A stretch of 34,099 nucleotides of DNA. Origin: Polaromonas sp. (GTDB taxonomy: Bacteria > Pseudomonadota > Gammaproteobacteria > Burkholderiales > Burkholderiaceae_C). Below, piece by piece: positions 1 through 8,446 of the stretch (within the stretch, counting starts at the first letter, position 1; each line of letters begins with the position of its first letter). The notes beneath the pieces were generated by a model. That model had not been told where the DNA came from. It did not search any database and saw only the letters and a list, made by a program, of their open reading frames with translations. The stretch is taken from positions 1-34,099 of the forward strand of contig PNML01000028.1 in NCBI GenBank assembly GCA_013823635.1, given 5' to 3'. A program made the position numbers and the translations under genes.

Positions 1-1
1 G

Positions 2-178
2 CGCAAGCGCCGCATCGCCGCCGGTGCCGGTGTGCATGTGCAAGAGGTCAACCGCCTGCTCAAGGAGTTCGAGCAGATGCAGGGCATGATGAAAAAAATG
101 AAGGGCGGCGGCCTCATGAAAATGATGAAACGCATGGGTGGCATGAAGGGCATGCCCAAGCTGCCCGGCATGGGTTGA
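2..178 (+). CDS. ffh: Signal recognition particle protein Ffh, C-terminal end (partial)
   Basis: The reading frame enters from the left edge and ends at TGA 176-178, giving the last 58 residues. The fragment starts with a basic stretch ([10 protein letters not shown]) and continues through [14 protein letters not shown] into a Met/Gly/Lys-rich tail ([19 protein letters not shown]). This is the end of the Ffh M domain, whose methionine-lined groove binds signal peptides and whose helices bind 4.5S RNA. Ffh is the SRP GTPase that directs nascent inner-membrane proteins to FtsY. The NG GTPase domain lies outside the window. The ending is very characteristic, so identity is secure although only the tail is visible. 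Confidence 0.93.
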   Translation, partial: RKRRIAAGAGVHVQEVNRLLKEFEQMQGMMKKMKGGGLMKMMKRMGGMKGMPKLPGMG

Positions 179-224
179 CCAATCTCATGGCGGTGCACCC
201 GACCACTGCCCACACTCAACGGCC

Positions 225-914
225 ATGCTCACCGACATTGAAACCGGTCTGGCGCTGCTCACCTTGACCGTTGCCCTGTGGCTGCGCCCCTGGCGCATGC
301 TGACGGGGGCATTGTTGTCGCCGTTTTTGGCCGCTGTGGTGCTGCTGCCGTGGTTTTGGATGTTGCCGCAGATGCTGCCCCGCTCGGTGGTGGCGGGGGG
401 CATATCGGTGCAGTTGTCCGGGGCGTGTCTGCTCACGCTGGTGTTGGGGTGGCCGCTGGCGGTGCTGGCCCTGACGGTGGTGGCCGGCGTGGTGTGGGTG
501 GCGGGCGACCGGTCCATGGCGGCCTGGCTGTCACAGTGGGTGTGGCTGGGTCTGGTGCCGGCCACCTTGACGCTGGCACTGGGGGCGGTCATTCGCCGCT
601 GGTTGCCCTCCCAGGTGTTCATTTACATCCTGGGTCGCGGCTTTCTGGGGGCGGCACTGTGCATTTTTGTGTCCGGCATGATGTACGAGCTGCTCTACCA
701 CCTGGTGGGCGGTGTGGAGGTGGAGCAGGCGCTGGTGGCCCGCTGGCTCATGGCCTGGGGCGATGCGTTCCTCACCGGCATGTTCGTGGCCATCTTTGTG
801 GCCTTCAAGCCCGAGTGGCTGGCCACCTGGTCAGACCGGCGCTACCTGGTGCCGCCACCAGCCCCTGGCGCCCCACCAGGCGGCGGTGACGACTCCAGCC
901 ACCCTCCCAACTGA
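225..914 (+). CDS. CbiM-like integral membrane protein (putative ECF-type transporter permease)
   Basis: 229 residues with about six hydrophobic segments: near residues 5-20, 28-50, 62-95, 100-120, 130-160 and 180-197. It ends in a Pro/Gly-rich tail likely to be cytosolic. The pattern, including WGDAFLTGMFVAIFVAF followed by a conserved-looking W..TWSDRRYL, resembles the CbiM-like energy-coupling-factor permease family found downstream of ffh in many Burkholderiales. CbiM-type proteins carry the substrate-binding membrane component for cobalt or nickel uptake, but no ATPase, CbiN or CbiQ partner is present here and no metal-binding N-terminal Met-His motif is obvious. Function is therefore only a family-level guess. 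The gene begins 46 bases after ffh and ends 38 bases before the convergent methyltransferase gene. Confidence 0.6.
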   Translation: MLTDIETGLALLTLTVALWLRPWRMLTGALLSPFLAAVVLLPWFWMLPQMLPRSVVAGGISVQLSGACLLTLVLGWPLAVLALTVVAGVVWVAGDRSMAAWLSQWVWLGLVPATLTLALGAVIRRWLPSQVFIYILGRGFLGAALCIFVSGMMYELLYHLVGGVEVEQALVARWLMAWGDAFLTGMFVAIFVAFKPEWLATWSDRRYLVPPPAPGAPPGGGDDSSHPPN

Positions 915-952
915 GCGCTTGCAGCACCTCCGTTGAACGACAGGGGCGGCAG

Positions 953-1687
953 TCACCAGTTTTTTTGCAACAGGCGCACCAGCATGGGCCGGGCGAACCG
1001 GGCGCCATCGGGGCCCAGGTGGGGCGCAAATGCCGAGCGCACCGCCTGCAGCAGTTCGTCGGTGATGTGGTGGTCGGCAAACGAGGGGTACAGCATGCGC
1101 CGCTCGAACTCCGCACAGCTGGTGTAGTGCACCGGCACATCGAAACGGTGGGTTTGCAGTGCCCGCCAGGGGCTGTCGGGTTGGGCCAGTGCGGTGTCCA
1201 GTGCGGTTTGGGCAGCGGCCCTTACCACCCCTTCGTCGTTGTACAGCTTGACGATGTCATTGAGGGCACCTTCGTACACCGGTTCGGACACGTAAAACCA
1301 GCCACCCGGTTTGAGCACGCGCGCGACCTCGTCCAAGGCTTTGGCCATGTTGGGGATGGGGACGTGGTGCAGGCTCTTGAGCATGAGTGCCAGGTCAAAA
1401 CTGGCCGCCGCCGCTGGCACGTTGGTGGCGCTGGCCCACACGCACTCCAGACCCGCCTGGGGTGCATCCAGGTTTTTGGCATGCTGGCGCTCATCCACCT
1501 CCAGTGCGGTGACGCAGCGGGCCAGGCCCAGTTCCAGCATCTCGCGCACCAGGCGGGCGTTGCCGCAGCCCAGCTCGATGACCGACAGGCCGCTGTGGCG
1601 CGCAAAGTGCTGCAGCGGCAGCATCTGCGCCAGCACATCCAGCTCGTTGGAGACCTGGGGTACGGGTGGGGCTGCCCGGGCGCTCAT
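953..1687 (-). CDS. Class I SAM-dependent methyltransferase
   Basis: 244 residues. A Rossmann-type methyltransferase core is visible: motif [16 protein letters not shown], an acidic residue at the end of strand 2 (ALEVDERQ), motif II-like region [16 protein letters not shown], and motif [17 protein letters not shown]. This is the Methyltransf_11/25 type and the substrate cannot be read from the sequence. I chose the ATG at 1687 because it overlaps the miaB stop as ATGA (miaB TGA at 1686-1684), a classic translational-coupling arrangement. An upstream extension to 1837 is open but would lie inside miaB in another frame. Co-transcription with miaB suggests, but does not prove, a role in RNA or small-molecule modification. 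Confidence 0.85.
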   Translation of the reverse strand: MSARAAPPVPQVSNELDVLAQMLPLQHFARHSGLSVIELGCGNARLVREMLELGLARCVTALEVDERQHAKNLDAPQAGLECVWASATNVPAAAASFDLALMLKSLHHVPIPNMAKALDEVARVLKPGGWFYVSEPVYEGALNDIVKLYNDEGVVRAAAQTALDTALAQPDSPWRALQTHRFDVPVHYTSCAEFERRMLYPSFADHHITDELLQAVRSAFAPHLGPDGARFARPMLVRLLQKNW

Positions 1688-3048
1688 GCGGGGGACAGGT
1701 CCAGGCGGGCGCCTTCGCTCACCAACACCTCGCCGCGCAGCGAATGCGCGCGGGCTTCTGTGATGGTCACGTCGATGAGTTGCCCCACCAGCCGATCGGC
1801 GTGCGGGCCGCCGGGGAAGTTGACCACGCGGTTGCACTCGGTGCGGCCCATCAGCTCGGATGCGTCCTTGCGCGACGGGCCTTCCACCAGGATGCGTTGC
1901 ACCGTGCCATGCATGGCGGTGGCGATGCGGCCCACGTTGGCCTCAATGGTGGCTTGCAGGTGCTGCAAACGCTTCAACTTGACGGCGTGCGGCGTGTCGT
2001 CGGCCAGGTTGGCGGCGGGCGTGCCGGGGCGCGGGCTGAAAATGAAGCTGAACGATGCGTCAAAACCCACGTCGTCGATCAGCTTCATCATCTTGGCAAA
2101 GTCTTCGTCGGTCTCGCCGGGAAAGCCCACGATGAAGTCCGAGCTGATGGCCAGGTTGGGGCGGATGGCCCGCAGTTTGCGGATGGTGCTTTTGTATTCC
2201 AGCGCGGTGTAGCCGCGCTTCATGGCCGACAAAATTTTGTCGCTGCCGTGCTGCACCGGCAGGTGCAGGTGGCTGACCAATTTGGGAATTTTGGCGTAGG
2301 CGTCGATCAGCCGCTGGGTGAACTCGTTGGGGTGGCTGGTGGTGTAGCGGATGCGCTCAATGCCCGGGATGTCGGCCACGTATTCCAGCAGCAATGCAAA
2401 GTCGGCGATCTCGTCGCTGTCGCCCATCTTGCCCCGGTAGGCGTTGACGTTCTGGCCCAGCAGGTTCACCTCTTTCACACCCTGTTCGGCCAGGCCAGCC
2501 ACTTCCACCAGCACGTCTTCAAACGGGCGGCTGACCTCTTCGCCACGCGTGTAAGGCACCACGCAATAGCTGCAGTATTTGGAGCAGCCTTCCATGATGG
2601 AGACGAAGGCGCTGGCCCCCTCGGTGCGGGCGGGTGGCAGGTGGTCGAACTTTTCGATCTCGGGAAAACTGATGTCCACCTGCGGCTGGGACAGGCGCTC
2701 GCGGGCCTTGAGCATTTCCGGCAGGCGGTGCAGGGTTTGTGGGCCAAACACCACGTCCACATATGGCGCACGCTGGATGATGGCCGCACCCTCTTGGCTG
2801 GCCACGCAGCCGCCCACGCCAATCAGCACACCCTTCTTTTTGAGGTGTTTGACGCGGCCCAGGTCGGAAAACACCTTTTCCTGGGCTTTTTCGCGCACCG
2901 AGCAGGTGTTGAACAGAATCAGGTCGGCCTCTTCCACGTCCTGCGTGGGCTCATAGCCCTGGGCGGCCCCCAGCACGTCGGTCATTTTGTCCGAGTCGTA
3001 CTCGTTCATCTGGCAGCCAAAGGTTTTGATGAAGACTTTTTTGGTCAT
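1684..3048 (-). CDS. miaB: tRNA-2-methylthio-N6-dimethylallyladenosine synthase MiaB
   Basis: 454 residues, normal length for MiaB. It is a radical-SAM methylthiotransferase that converts i6A37 to ms2i6A37 in tRNAs reading UNN codons. The N-terminal UPF0004 domain has the three auxiliary-cluster cysteines at about residues 12 (KTFGCQMN), 49 (NTCSVREKA) and 81 (GGCVASQ). The radical-SAM CxxxCxxC motif is C155/C159/C162 (GCSKYCSYC). A TRAM-like RNA-binding domain with VEGPSRKD and GRTECNRVV occupies the C-terminus. I chose the ATG at 3048 ([13 protein letters not shown]) because homologues start there; an in-frame ATG at 3093 would add 15 residues translated from a repeat. No strong Shine-Dalgarno precedes it. 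Its TGA overlaps the start of the methyltransferase gene. Confidence 0.97.
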   Translation of the reverse strand: MTKKVFIKTFGCQMNEYDSDKMTDVLGAAQGYEPTQDVEEADLILFNTCSVREKAQEKVFSDLGRVKHLKKKGVLIGVGGCVASQEGAAIIQRAPYVDVVFGPQTLHRLPEMLKARERLSQPQVDISFPEIEKFDHLPPARTEGASAFVSIMEGCSKYCSYCVVPYTRGEEVSRPFEDVLVEVAGLAEQGVKEVNLLGQNVNAYRGKMGDSDEIADFALLLEYVADIPGIERIRYTTSHPNEFTQRLIDAYAKIPKLVSHLHLPVQHGSDKILSAMKRGYTALEYKSTIRKLRAIRPNLAISSDFIVGFPGETDEDFAKMMKLIDDVGFDASFSFIFSPRPGTPAANLADDTPHAVKLKRLQHLQATIEANVGRIATAMHGTVQRILVEGPSRKDASELMGRTECNRVVNFPGGPHADRLVGQLIDVTITEARAHSLRGEVLVSEGARLDLSPA

Positions 3049-3108
3049 AAAAATGTAGCTTACTGTTAAATTATCAAAAGCGTTAAAAGGCATTTTGATG
3101 AAAAATGT
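3046..3108 (+). repeat. Diverged copy of the Comamonadaceae-type AT-rich intergenic repeat (copy 1)
   Basis: About 60 AT-rich bases that align with four other places in the window (6042, 14418, 17951, 26721). In all five, an AGC (here 3057-3059) and a GCG (here 3080-3082) span exactly 26 bases, followed by an AGGC-like block and a T- or A-rich tail. This copy covers the miaB start codon: the CAT at its left edge is the complement of the miaB ATG. The family assignment rests on within-window alignment plus my memory of similar repeats in Comamonadaceae genomes. Confidence 0.6.
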
Positions 3109-3147
3109 ATCGACACGGTGCCGTCCCGACCACGGGGCGCGGGTTGG

Positions 3148-3585
3148 TCAGGGCGTGCCGGAGGTGAGGTTGGACGAGCTCATGCCATCGGCACCCGGGC
3201 GGCGTTCGGCGGCTTCGGCATCGTTCAGTATCCAGACCTCATGCACCTGACCCAGGGTGTCCCGCGTGTGGTTCACCACCAGGGTCTGGCCCACCAGGCT
3301 GGCCGATGGCACCAGCGCATTGGCGGGCGTGCGGATGCGCGAGCCAGGGGAGAGCCGGGTGGTTTTGCCGTTGATGCTCACCTCGTGCACGTTCAACACC
3401 ACCATCTGGGCGCGTTGGGCGCTGGGGGGGAACTGGCGCTTGGGTTGGGAGCCGGTACCCGTCACCCAGACAGAAGCGGGTGCCACCTGCGCCAGGGCGT
3501 GGGGCACAACCAGCGGGTGAAGACAGACGACCAATGTGCAGCCGACGGCCCAGCGGGCGGGAGCGGAAATTTGCCAGCGGTTCAT
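3148..3585 (-). CDS. Small secreted protein of unknown function
   Basis: 145 residues. I chose the start at 3585 (MNRWQISAPARW) because it gives a clear Sec signal peptide: a positively charged n-region, a hydrophobic core near residues 14-29 and a probable cleavage after PHALA. The mature part is small, lacks further membrane segments, and contains a hydrophilic region (VHEVSINGKTTRLSPGSRIRTPANALVPS) with a look of short beta strands. It has one cysteine in the signal region and none obvious afterwards. I do not recognise a named domain. It lies between miaB and tRNA-Met, all on the minus strand, and is separated from the tRNA by a hairpin terminator, so it probably has its own promoter in the 3586-3650 interval. 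Confidence 0.7.
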   Translation of the reverse strand: MNRWQISAPARWAVGCTLVVCLHPLVVPHALAQVAPASVWVTGTGSQPKRQFPPSAQRAQMVVLNVHEVSINGKTTRLSPGSRIRTPANALVPSASLVGQTLVVNHTRDTLGQVHEVWILNDAEAAERRPGADGMSSSNLTSGTP

Positions 3586-3652
3586 GGTGTGTGTCCAGAG
3601 GCTGAGTGATGGGGTGACGCGGTGGCGAAGGCTTGCCGGGTGGCCCATGCAA

Positions 3653-3685
3653 CAAAGGCCTCAAGCGGTGAACTTGAAGCCTTTG
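3653..3685 (-). terminator. Hairpin terminator downstream of tRNA-Met
   Basis: A 13-base inverted repeat (CAAAGGCCTCAAG and CTTGAAGCCTTTG, one G-U type mismatch) around a 7-base loop lies 31 bases beyond the 3' end of the minus-strand tRNA. The stem ends in GGCCTTTG and is followed by TT, so the U-tract is short. Its place just after a tRNA gene argues that it ends the tRNA transcript and insulates the secreted-protein gene. Confidence 0.65.
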
Positions 3686-3716
3686 GTGGTGGGCCAGCGT
3701 GCGCCAGCGCGGTGTC

Positions 3717-3793
3717 TGGTGGTGATAGGTGGACTTGAACCACCGACATCAGCATTATGAATGCTGCGCTCTAACCAACTGAGCTATATCACC
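3717..3793 (-). tRNA. tRNA-Met (anticodon CAU, elongator type)
   Basis: A 77-base minus-strand cloverleaf. The acceptor stem GGTGATA pairs with TATCACC, followed by discriminator A and a genomically encoded CCA (complement of 3717-3719). The D arm contains AGCTCAGTTGGTTAGAGC. The anticodon stem CAGCA/TGCTG carries the loop TTCATAA with CAT at 34-36. The T arm is GGTGG-TTCAAGT-CCACC. CAT can also mark tRNA-Ile2 with lysidine at C34. I favour elongator Met from the overall sequence, and it is not initiator-like because the anticodon stem lacks the three G-C pairs. A perfect TATAAT lies upstream. Confidence 0.93.
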
Positions 3794-3804
3794 TGAAGCC
3801 CAGA

Positions 3805-3834
3805 ATTATAGCGATATTTTTTGCGTGGTGTGCA
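3805..3834 (-). promoter_or_regulatory. Sigma-70 promoter of tRNA-Met
   Basis: On the minus strand a perfect -10 hexamer TATAAT (3810-3805) lies 11 bases before the tRNA 5' end. A weaker -35 TGCACA (3834-3829, four of six matches to TTGACA) sits 18 bases further upstream. The spacer is rich in A/T. Initiation would fall about 5 bases upstream of the mature tRNA. Confidence 0.7.
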
Positions 3835-3916
3835 GTACCGGCTTCGTTCCGGGTCGACCCCGCCACCTGGGTTCCACATCGGGCACACACCACGCCGCTG
3901 TCCTGGGGTCAGTTCG

Positions 3917-4693
3917 TCACTGGTGCGTGAACTGGGGTTTGCGCTTGTTCACGAAGGCGTCCATGCCTTCTTTTTGGTCGTCGGTGGCAAACAGGGCGTG
4001 GAAGAGGCGGCGTTCGAACATCACGCCATCGGCCAGTCCGCCTTCGAAGGCGCGGTTGACACATTCTTTGGCGGCCATGACGCTGGGCAGCGAGAAGTCG
4101 CAGATGGCCAGGGCGGCGCCCAGGGCTTCGTCCATGAGTTTGTCCAGCGGCACCACGCGGCTGACCAATCCGGCACGTTCGGCTTCGGCCGCGTCCATCA
4201 TGCGGCCCGTGAGGGCCATGTCCATGGCTTTGGCTTTGCCCACGGCGCGGGGCAGGCGTTGCGTGCCACCGGCACCGGGGATGATGCCCAGTTTGATTTC
4301 CGGTTGACCGAATTTGGCGTTGTCCGCCGCGATGATGAAGTCACACATCATGGCCAGCTCGCAGCCTCCGCCCAGGGCAAAGCCGCTGACGGCGGCGATG
4401 ACGGGCTTGCGGATGGTGCGGATGGTTTCCCAATTGCGGGTGATGTACTCGCCCTTGTACACATCGGCAAAGGTGTATTTGGCCATGGCGCCGATGTCGG
4501 CGCCGGCGGCAAAGGCTTTTTCGCTGCCGGTGAGCACCATGCAGCCGATGTCAGGGTCGGCGTCGAAGGCCTGCAGCGCGGTGCCCAGTTCGGTCATGAG
4601 CTGCTCATTCAGGGCGTTGAGCTGCTTGGGGCGGTTCAGCGTGATGATGCCCACGCGGCCTTCGGTGCGGGTGGTGATGAGTTCAAACGACAT
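3917..4693 (-). CDS. Enoyl-CoA hydratase (crotonase family)
   Basis: 258 residues, the usual length for a monofunctional short-chain enoyl-CoA hydratase, which adds water across 2-trans-enoyl-CoA in fatty-acid or phenylacetate-type degradation. Family landmarks are AFAAGADI (61-67, oxyanion hole), [13 protein letters not shown] with E112 and [19 protein letters not shown] with E132; the two glutamates match the catalytic pair of rat mitochondrial hydratase. The start at 4693 is preceded by GGAGA at a good spacing, and an upstream in-frame extension to 4870 reads non-coding-looking sequence. The gene stands alone between tRNA-Met and a divergent gene. The specific pathway cannot be assigned; PaaF-like and FadB-type short hydratases are equally possible. 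Confidence 0.93.
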   Translation of the reverse strand: MSFELITTRTEGRVGIITLNRPKQLNALNEQLMTELGTALQAFDADPDIGCMVLTGSEKAFAAGADIGAMAKYTFADVYKGEYITRNWETIRTIRKPVIAAVSGFALGGGCELAMMCDFIIAADNAKFGQPEIKLGIIPGAGGTQRLPRAVGKAKAMDMALTGRMMDAAEAERAGLVSRVVPLDKLMDEALGAALAICDFSLPSVMAAKECVNRAFEGGLADGVMFERRLFHALFATDDQKEGMDAFVNKRKPQFTHQ

Positions 4694-4854
4694 GGGTGGG
4701 TCTCCGTCTGGTGGGTGAGGTGGAATTTTTGAGTCTAAACCAAGGGAAAACAGCAAGTTCTGCAGGGTGTGAGCGGTGCTAGATTCATGGGCTGAGGAGA
4801 TGCTGCCGTCCGCCCGCGTCGATGTTTTTCCGGGTTGAGCAGAGCTGCACACCA

Positions 4855-5367
4855 ATGCCGTTGGAACCACACACCCGCCTGACCAAGACGGATCAGGGCC
4901 GAGAGGCCATTGCCCGTCGACTGCCCGAACTGCCGCCCCGCCTTCGCCCGGTGCTCATCATGATGGATGGCAAGCGCACCGTGGCCGAACTCAGCCTGTT
5001 GGCCGACGCGATGGGCGGTCAGGCCGCGCTGGCGCAGTTGGTGGACTTGGGTCTGGCAGAGCCGGTACCCGGCTTGGTGCCGAGCTCACTCAGTCCCGCC
5101 CCGCCTCCCTTGGCGGAGCTGGGGAGCGGCGGTGCGCCGGCTGCCGCGCTCAGCCTGGAGCAGTTCCGCACCCAGCTGGCCGATTATTTCGAGGCTCAGC
5201 TCGGACCTTCCGCCCAAATGCTGGCCATACAAATCCGTGCTTGCCAGCAGGTGCGAGACCTCAAACCCCTGATTGCCCGGGGAACCGACAACCTGCAGCA
5301 TTTCAAAGGGCTGGCCGCGGTCAAGGCGTTTCAGCAAGGCTTGGGCAGCCAGATGCCCACGGCCTGA
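4855..5367 (+). CDS. Conserved hypothetical protein, possible winged-helix N-terminal half
   Basis: 170 residues from the ATG at 4855; a start at 4822 would add 11 residues and neither has a strong Shine-Dalgarno, so the start is uncertain. Residues roughly 5-65 ([46 protein letters not shown]) look like a small winged-helix-like unit of the kind I remember in short betaproteobacterial proteins. A Pro/Ala-rich linker follows, then a helical C-terminal half ([20 protein letters not shown]). No membrane segment or signal peptide is visible. I do not recognise a function. It diverges from enoyl-CoA hydratase and converges on the DUF3108 gene with only 12 bases between stops. Confidence 0.7.
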   Translation: MPLEPHTRLTKTDQGREAIARRLPELPPRLRPVLIMMDGKRTVAELSLLADAMGGQAALAQLVDLGLAEPVPGLVPSSLSPAPPPLAELGSGGAPAAALSLEQFRTQLADYFEAQLGPSAQMLAIQIRACQQVRDLKPLIARGTDNLQHFKGLAAVKAFQQGLGSQMPTA

Positions 5368-5379
5368 GCGCTCTGCGTC

Positions 5380-6591
5380 TCAGGGACTCTGGGCCACGCT
5401 GTCCAGCATCAGGTCCAGCCAGGTGTCGGCGTTGAGTGTCAGCCGTATGCGCGCGGGCAGGTGTTGCAAGGAAGGGGCGAACCACATTTCTGCGCTGACG
5501 CCGCTGCGCGCCGGCTCCAGAGGCCTGGGTTTGAGGTGGTAGGCCGCCAGCGGTCCCAGGGGGGTGCTGAGGGTGTCCAGTGCCACCACATCGTAGGTCC
5601 ATTCGTCTACCCCGCCAGGGCGGGCCAGGGTGACAGGCACCACCGCCCCCACCCGCAACGGCACCCGGCCAGAGGCAAAGTCCTGGGCCAACTGCACAAA
5701 CTGGCTGGTGGTGTCCTGCAGGCGTGGCGGACGGGGCAGGGCACTGCCGTTGTCGAGCGTGACGGTCTGTTCGCCCAGGCGCACTCCCCGCTTTTTGCCG
5801 CGGCGGTCTTCCTCGTAGGCCTGTGGCCACAGGTGGCTGGGGGTGATGCGGCCCTGGCTGGTCAGGCGCATGTCCAGGAACAGGCCCACGTTCACCAGGA
5901 TGTGGGCCTGGTAGCGCTCACCCGAGCGTTGCCATTGCACCTGGGCCTGGCCATGCAGGGGGCCCCGGTAATGGCCCTCCAGTTTGTAGCTCAGGCGGGT
6001 GCTCAATGGCCAGGCATTCAGCCAAGTGGAAGCGTCGAGTCCCATATCAATAGCTGAATGTTGTTGTCCTGTCTGCGCTGGAGCCGAAATTTGTTCTATT
6101 TTTTCGGTGGGTGGTGCCGTGGAGATCACGGTGTCTGGGGCTGCGACCAGCGGCGGGGGCTGCGGGAGCGCGGCACCCGGCGCGGTGGGGGGCGTTGCCG
6201 CAGGGGGCTGTTCGGTGGTGGCGACAATGTCACCCGCAGGCTGTGCGGTCCGTTGCGGTTGATTTTTTGGGGGGGGAGCCTGGGTGGTGGCGGTCCGGGT
6301 GGGGGCCGGTTTCACGGGCGTGCCACGCGTGTCGGAGGCCGCCCACACGGTGCGGGCCTGCACCACCTGACCCACGGTGGGGGGTGGGGGCGCCGAGGCG
6401 GCGGCCGCTGCTGCGTGCTGCTGGGCGGTGGGCAAATCGGTGTCGGCGGTGGGCAGCAGGGCCCGGTTGAACTCCGGCTCCGACATGGCGCTGAGCAGCC
6501 CTTGGCGTTGGCCCACACCCCACCAGACGAGCAGCAACAGGTGTGCTGCCAGCACGGCCAGCCCCAGCAGCAGTTGCGTGCGGCGCGGCAT
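5380..6591 (-). CDS. DUF3108 domain protein with membrane anchor and Pro/Ala-rich linker
   Basis: 403 residues. An N-terminal membrane segment (LLLGLAVLAAHLLLLVWWGV, about residues 7-26) anchors the protein. A long low-complexity Ala/Pro/Thr linker runs to about residue 185. The C-terminal part (YKLEGHYRGPLHGQAQVQWQ through AEMWFAPSLQHLPARIRL) matches the DUF3108 beta-rich domain, a periplasmic domain of unknown role distantly like lipoprotein-carrier folds. Residues 162-184 are encoded by a copy of the intergenic repeat found elsewhere in the window. The linker also contains an 8-C plus 6-A homopolymer block (complement of 6263-6276). The gene follows the M61 peptidase by 33 bases and probably ends the ubiquinone hydroxylase/dsbC operon. 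Confidence 0.85.
   Translation of the reverse strand: MPRRTQLLLGLAVLAAHLLLLVWWGVGQRQGLLSAMSEPEFNRALLPTADTDLPTAQQHAAAAAASAPPPPTVGQVVQARTVWAASDTRGTPVKPAPTRTATTQAPPPKNQPQRTAQPAGDIVATTEQPPAATPPTAPGAALPQPPPLVAAPDTVISTAPPTEKIEQISAPAQTGQQHSAIDMGLDASTWLNAWPLSTRLSYKLEGHYRGPLHGQAQVQWQRSGERYQAHILVNVGLFLDMRLTSQGRITPSHLWPQAYEEDRRGKKRGVRLGEQTVTLDNGSALPRPPRLQDTTSQFVQLAQDFASGRVPLRVGAVVPVTLARPGGVDEWTYDVVALDTLSTPLGPLAAYHLKPRPLEPARSGVSAEMWFAPSLQHLPARIRLTLNADTWLDLMLDSVAQSP
6042..6104 (+). repeat. Intergenic-type repeat copy lying inside the DUF3108 gene (copy 2)
   Basis: AT-rich block within an otherwise GC-rich gene. AGC at 6052-6054 and GCG at 6075-6077 span the same 26 bases as in the other four copies, followed by CTGGAGCC and a T-rich end. 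It is read through in frame on the minus strand, giving residues 162-184 of the DUF3108 protein without a stop codon. Alignment to the other copies is by eye. Confidence 0.55.
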
Positions 6592-6624
6592 GGGCGGGTG
6601 CGTTGAGGGCGCGCCTGGGCCGCG

Positions 6625-8430
6625 TCAGGCGAGGGCCTGGGGCCAGGCACCCGGTGTGGCAGGCAGGGTGGCTTGCAAAGCGTGCACCGTGGCCTCGGGT
6701 GTGTTGGCATCGGCCGGGGGCCAGACGAGGGGGAGGGCCATGATGCGGCGGTCCCGACTGACCCAGGCGGTGACTTCTGTGCGCTGGCCCAGCAGCGGGG
6801 GCACGTCGTCCAGCTTGTGGATGCGCCAGGTATCGCCGGTGCCAAAACCCACGGCCAGCCATTCGTCCCCGGCGGCCATGCCGGCTTGCTCGGCCAGGCC
6901 ACCGCGCAGCACGGTTTTCAGGGTGAGGCCCTGGCCCTCGGTCACCCGCAGGCCCAGCCGCTGGGCCAGCGGTGCCGGGTCGGCCTTGGCCTGTACGCCG
7001 TGCTGTGCCAGCAGGTCGAGCACCGGCAGGTCGGTGGTGCTGCTGACCCAGGTGGACAGCTCACCGTCCAGCGGGCGTCCGGCCAGGTGGGTCAGCACGT
7101 CGCGCAGGTCGCGCTCCGTCATGGGGCCGCCGTGGCTGCGTTGCCACAGCGCCCGCATGGCGTGGTCCAGGCTGCTGCCGTGCTGGCGCAGCGTCAGGTC
7201 CAGGCACAGCGCCACCAGCGCGCCCTTGGTGTAGTAGCTGACGGTGGCATTGGGGGTGTTTTCCTGCACCCGGTAGTAGCGGGTCCAGGCGTCGAAGCTG
7301 GCTTGGGCCACGGTCTGGACGTGCCGCCCCGGCGTCTGGGCCACCTGGTTGATGGTTTTGGCCAGCAGCTGGAGGTAGACGGGTGGGGTGATGAGGCCCG
7401 CGCGCAGCAGCAGCAGGTCGTCGTAGTAGCTGGTGAATCCCTCGAAGAACCAGAGCAGCTCGGTGTGGTTCTCGCGGTCCAGGTCCATGCGGGTGAACTC
7501 GGCGGGCCGCAGGCGCTTGACGTTCCAGGTGTGGAAGTACTCGTGGCTGATCAGGCCCAGCAGGCTGGTGTAGCCGTCGGTGGCGCTCAGCGCGGGCGGC
7601 GGCGAGGTGCTGCCGGGGGCGGACAGACGGGGCAGGTCGCTGCGGGGGCAGATCAGGGCGGTGGAATGGGGATGTTCCAAGCCACCATAGCCGTCGTGGG
7701 TGGCATTCAGCATGAACACATAGCGGTCAAACGGCGGCAGACCGTCGGGGCCGTGCCAGAACGCCATCTCGGTTTCGCAGATGCGCTGGGTGTCGGCCAC
7801 CAGGCGCTGGCCATCGAGCCAGGGACCGGCGCCGCTGACCACCAGCCGGTGCGGGATGCCGCGCACCTCGAAGTGGGCGCTCCAGAACGCCGCCATTTCC
7901 ACGGGTTCGTCCACCAGGCTGGCGTAGTCGGGCGCCTGGTAGGTGCCAAAGCCCCGCTCGTCCACCTGCAACGGTGCCAACCCGGTGGCCAGCTGCCAAT
8001 CAGCGGTGGCGGGCAGGTGTTCGTGCTCGGGTGGCACAACCTGCAACTGGTGGGGATGGTCTTCCTGCCCCACCACGCGCAGGCACAGGCTGGTGCCGTT
8101 GAAAAAGCCGCGCGTGCTGTCCAGCCAAGCGGTGCGCACGGAGGCGTCAAAGGCATAGACCTCGTAGCTCACTTCCAGCGGGCCTTCGGGTGGTGTGTCC
8201 ACCCGCCAGCGGTGTTTGTCCAGCTGGTGCAGCGCCACGGGCTGGCCGCTGGACTGGGCGCGCAGGTGCTGCAGGTGCTGGGAAAATTCGCGCACCAGGT
8301 AGCTGCCCGGAATCCACACGGGCAGGGCCAGCACGGTGCCCGCGCTGGCCTGGGGCACGGTGAGGGTGATGGCATAAAGGTGGGCATGCACGCTGTGCAC
8401 GGCCACACGGTAGTGGATGGCGTGGTTCAT
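6625..8430 (-). CDS. M61 family metallopeptidase with PDZ domain
   Basis: 601 residues. The zinc-binding HEYFH motif is H296-E297...H300, and the downstream FFEGFTSYY supplies the probable third ligand E330, as in glycyl-aminopeptidase (M61) enzymes. An N-terminal beta-rich region and a C-terminal PDZ-like domain (LGLRVTEGQGLTLKTVLRGGLAEQAGMAAGDEWLAVG, about 500-550) complete the usual M61 layout. No signal peptide is evident from the chosen start MNHAIHYRV at 8430, so the protein looks cytosolic; an upstream in-frame start at 8469 would overlap the DUF3429 gene. It starts 16 bases after the DUF3429 stop. Substrates of bacterial M61 enzymes are mostly unknown. Confidence 0.92.
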   Translation of the reverse strand: MNHAIHYRVAVHSVHAHLYAITLTVPQASAGTVLALPVWIPGSYLVREFSQHLQHLRAQSSGQPVALHQLDKHRWRVDTPPEGPLEVSYEVYAFDASVRTAWLDSTRGFFNGTSLCLRVVGQEDHPHQLQVVPPEHEHLPATADWQLATGLAPLQVDERGFGTYQAPDYASLVDEPVEMAAFWSAHFEVRGIPHRLVVSGAGPWLDGQRLVADTQRICETEMAFWHGPDGLPPFDRYVFMLNATHDGYGGLEHPHSTALICPRSDLPRLSAPGSTSPPPALSATDGYTSLLGLISHEYFHTWNVKRLRPAEFTRMDLDRENHTELLWFFEGFTSYYDDLLLLRAGLITPPVYLQLLAKTINQVAQTPGRHVQTVAQASFDAWTRYYRVQENTPNATVSYYTKGALVALCLDLTLRQHGSSLDHAMRALWQRSHGGPMTERDLRDVLTHLAGRPLDGELSTWVSSTTDLPVLDLLAQHGVQAKADPAPLAQRLGLRVTEGQGLTLKTVLRGGLAEQAGMAAGDEWLAVGFGTGDTWRIHKLDDVPPLLGQRTEVTAWVSRDRRIMALPLVWPPADANTPEATVHALQATLPATPGAWPQALA

Positions 8431-8446
8431 GGGTGAGGGGTTGGTA

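Noticed and set aside
6673-8436. 587-residue plus-strand frame opposite the M61 peptidase
   Set aside because: Shadow frame, rich in Val, Gln and His; the minus strand has HEYFH and a PDZ domain.
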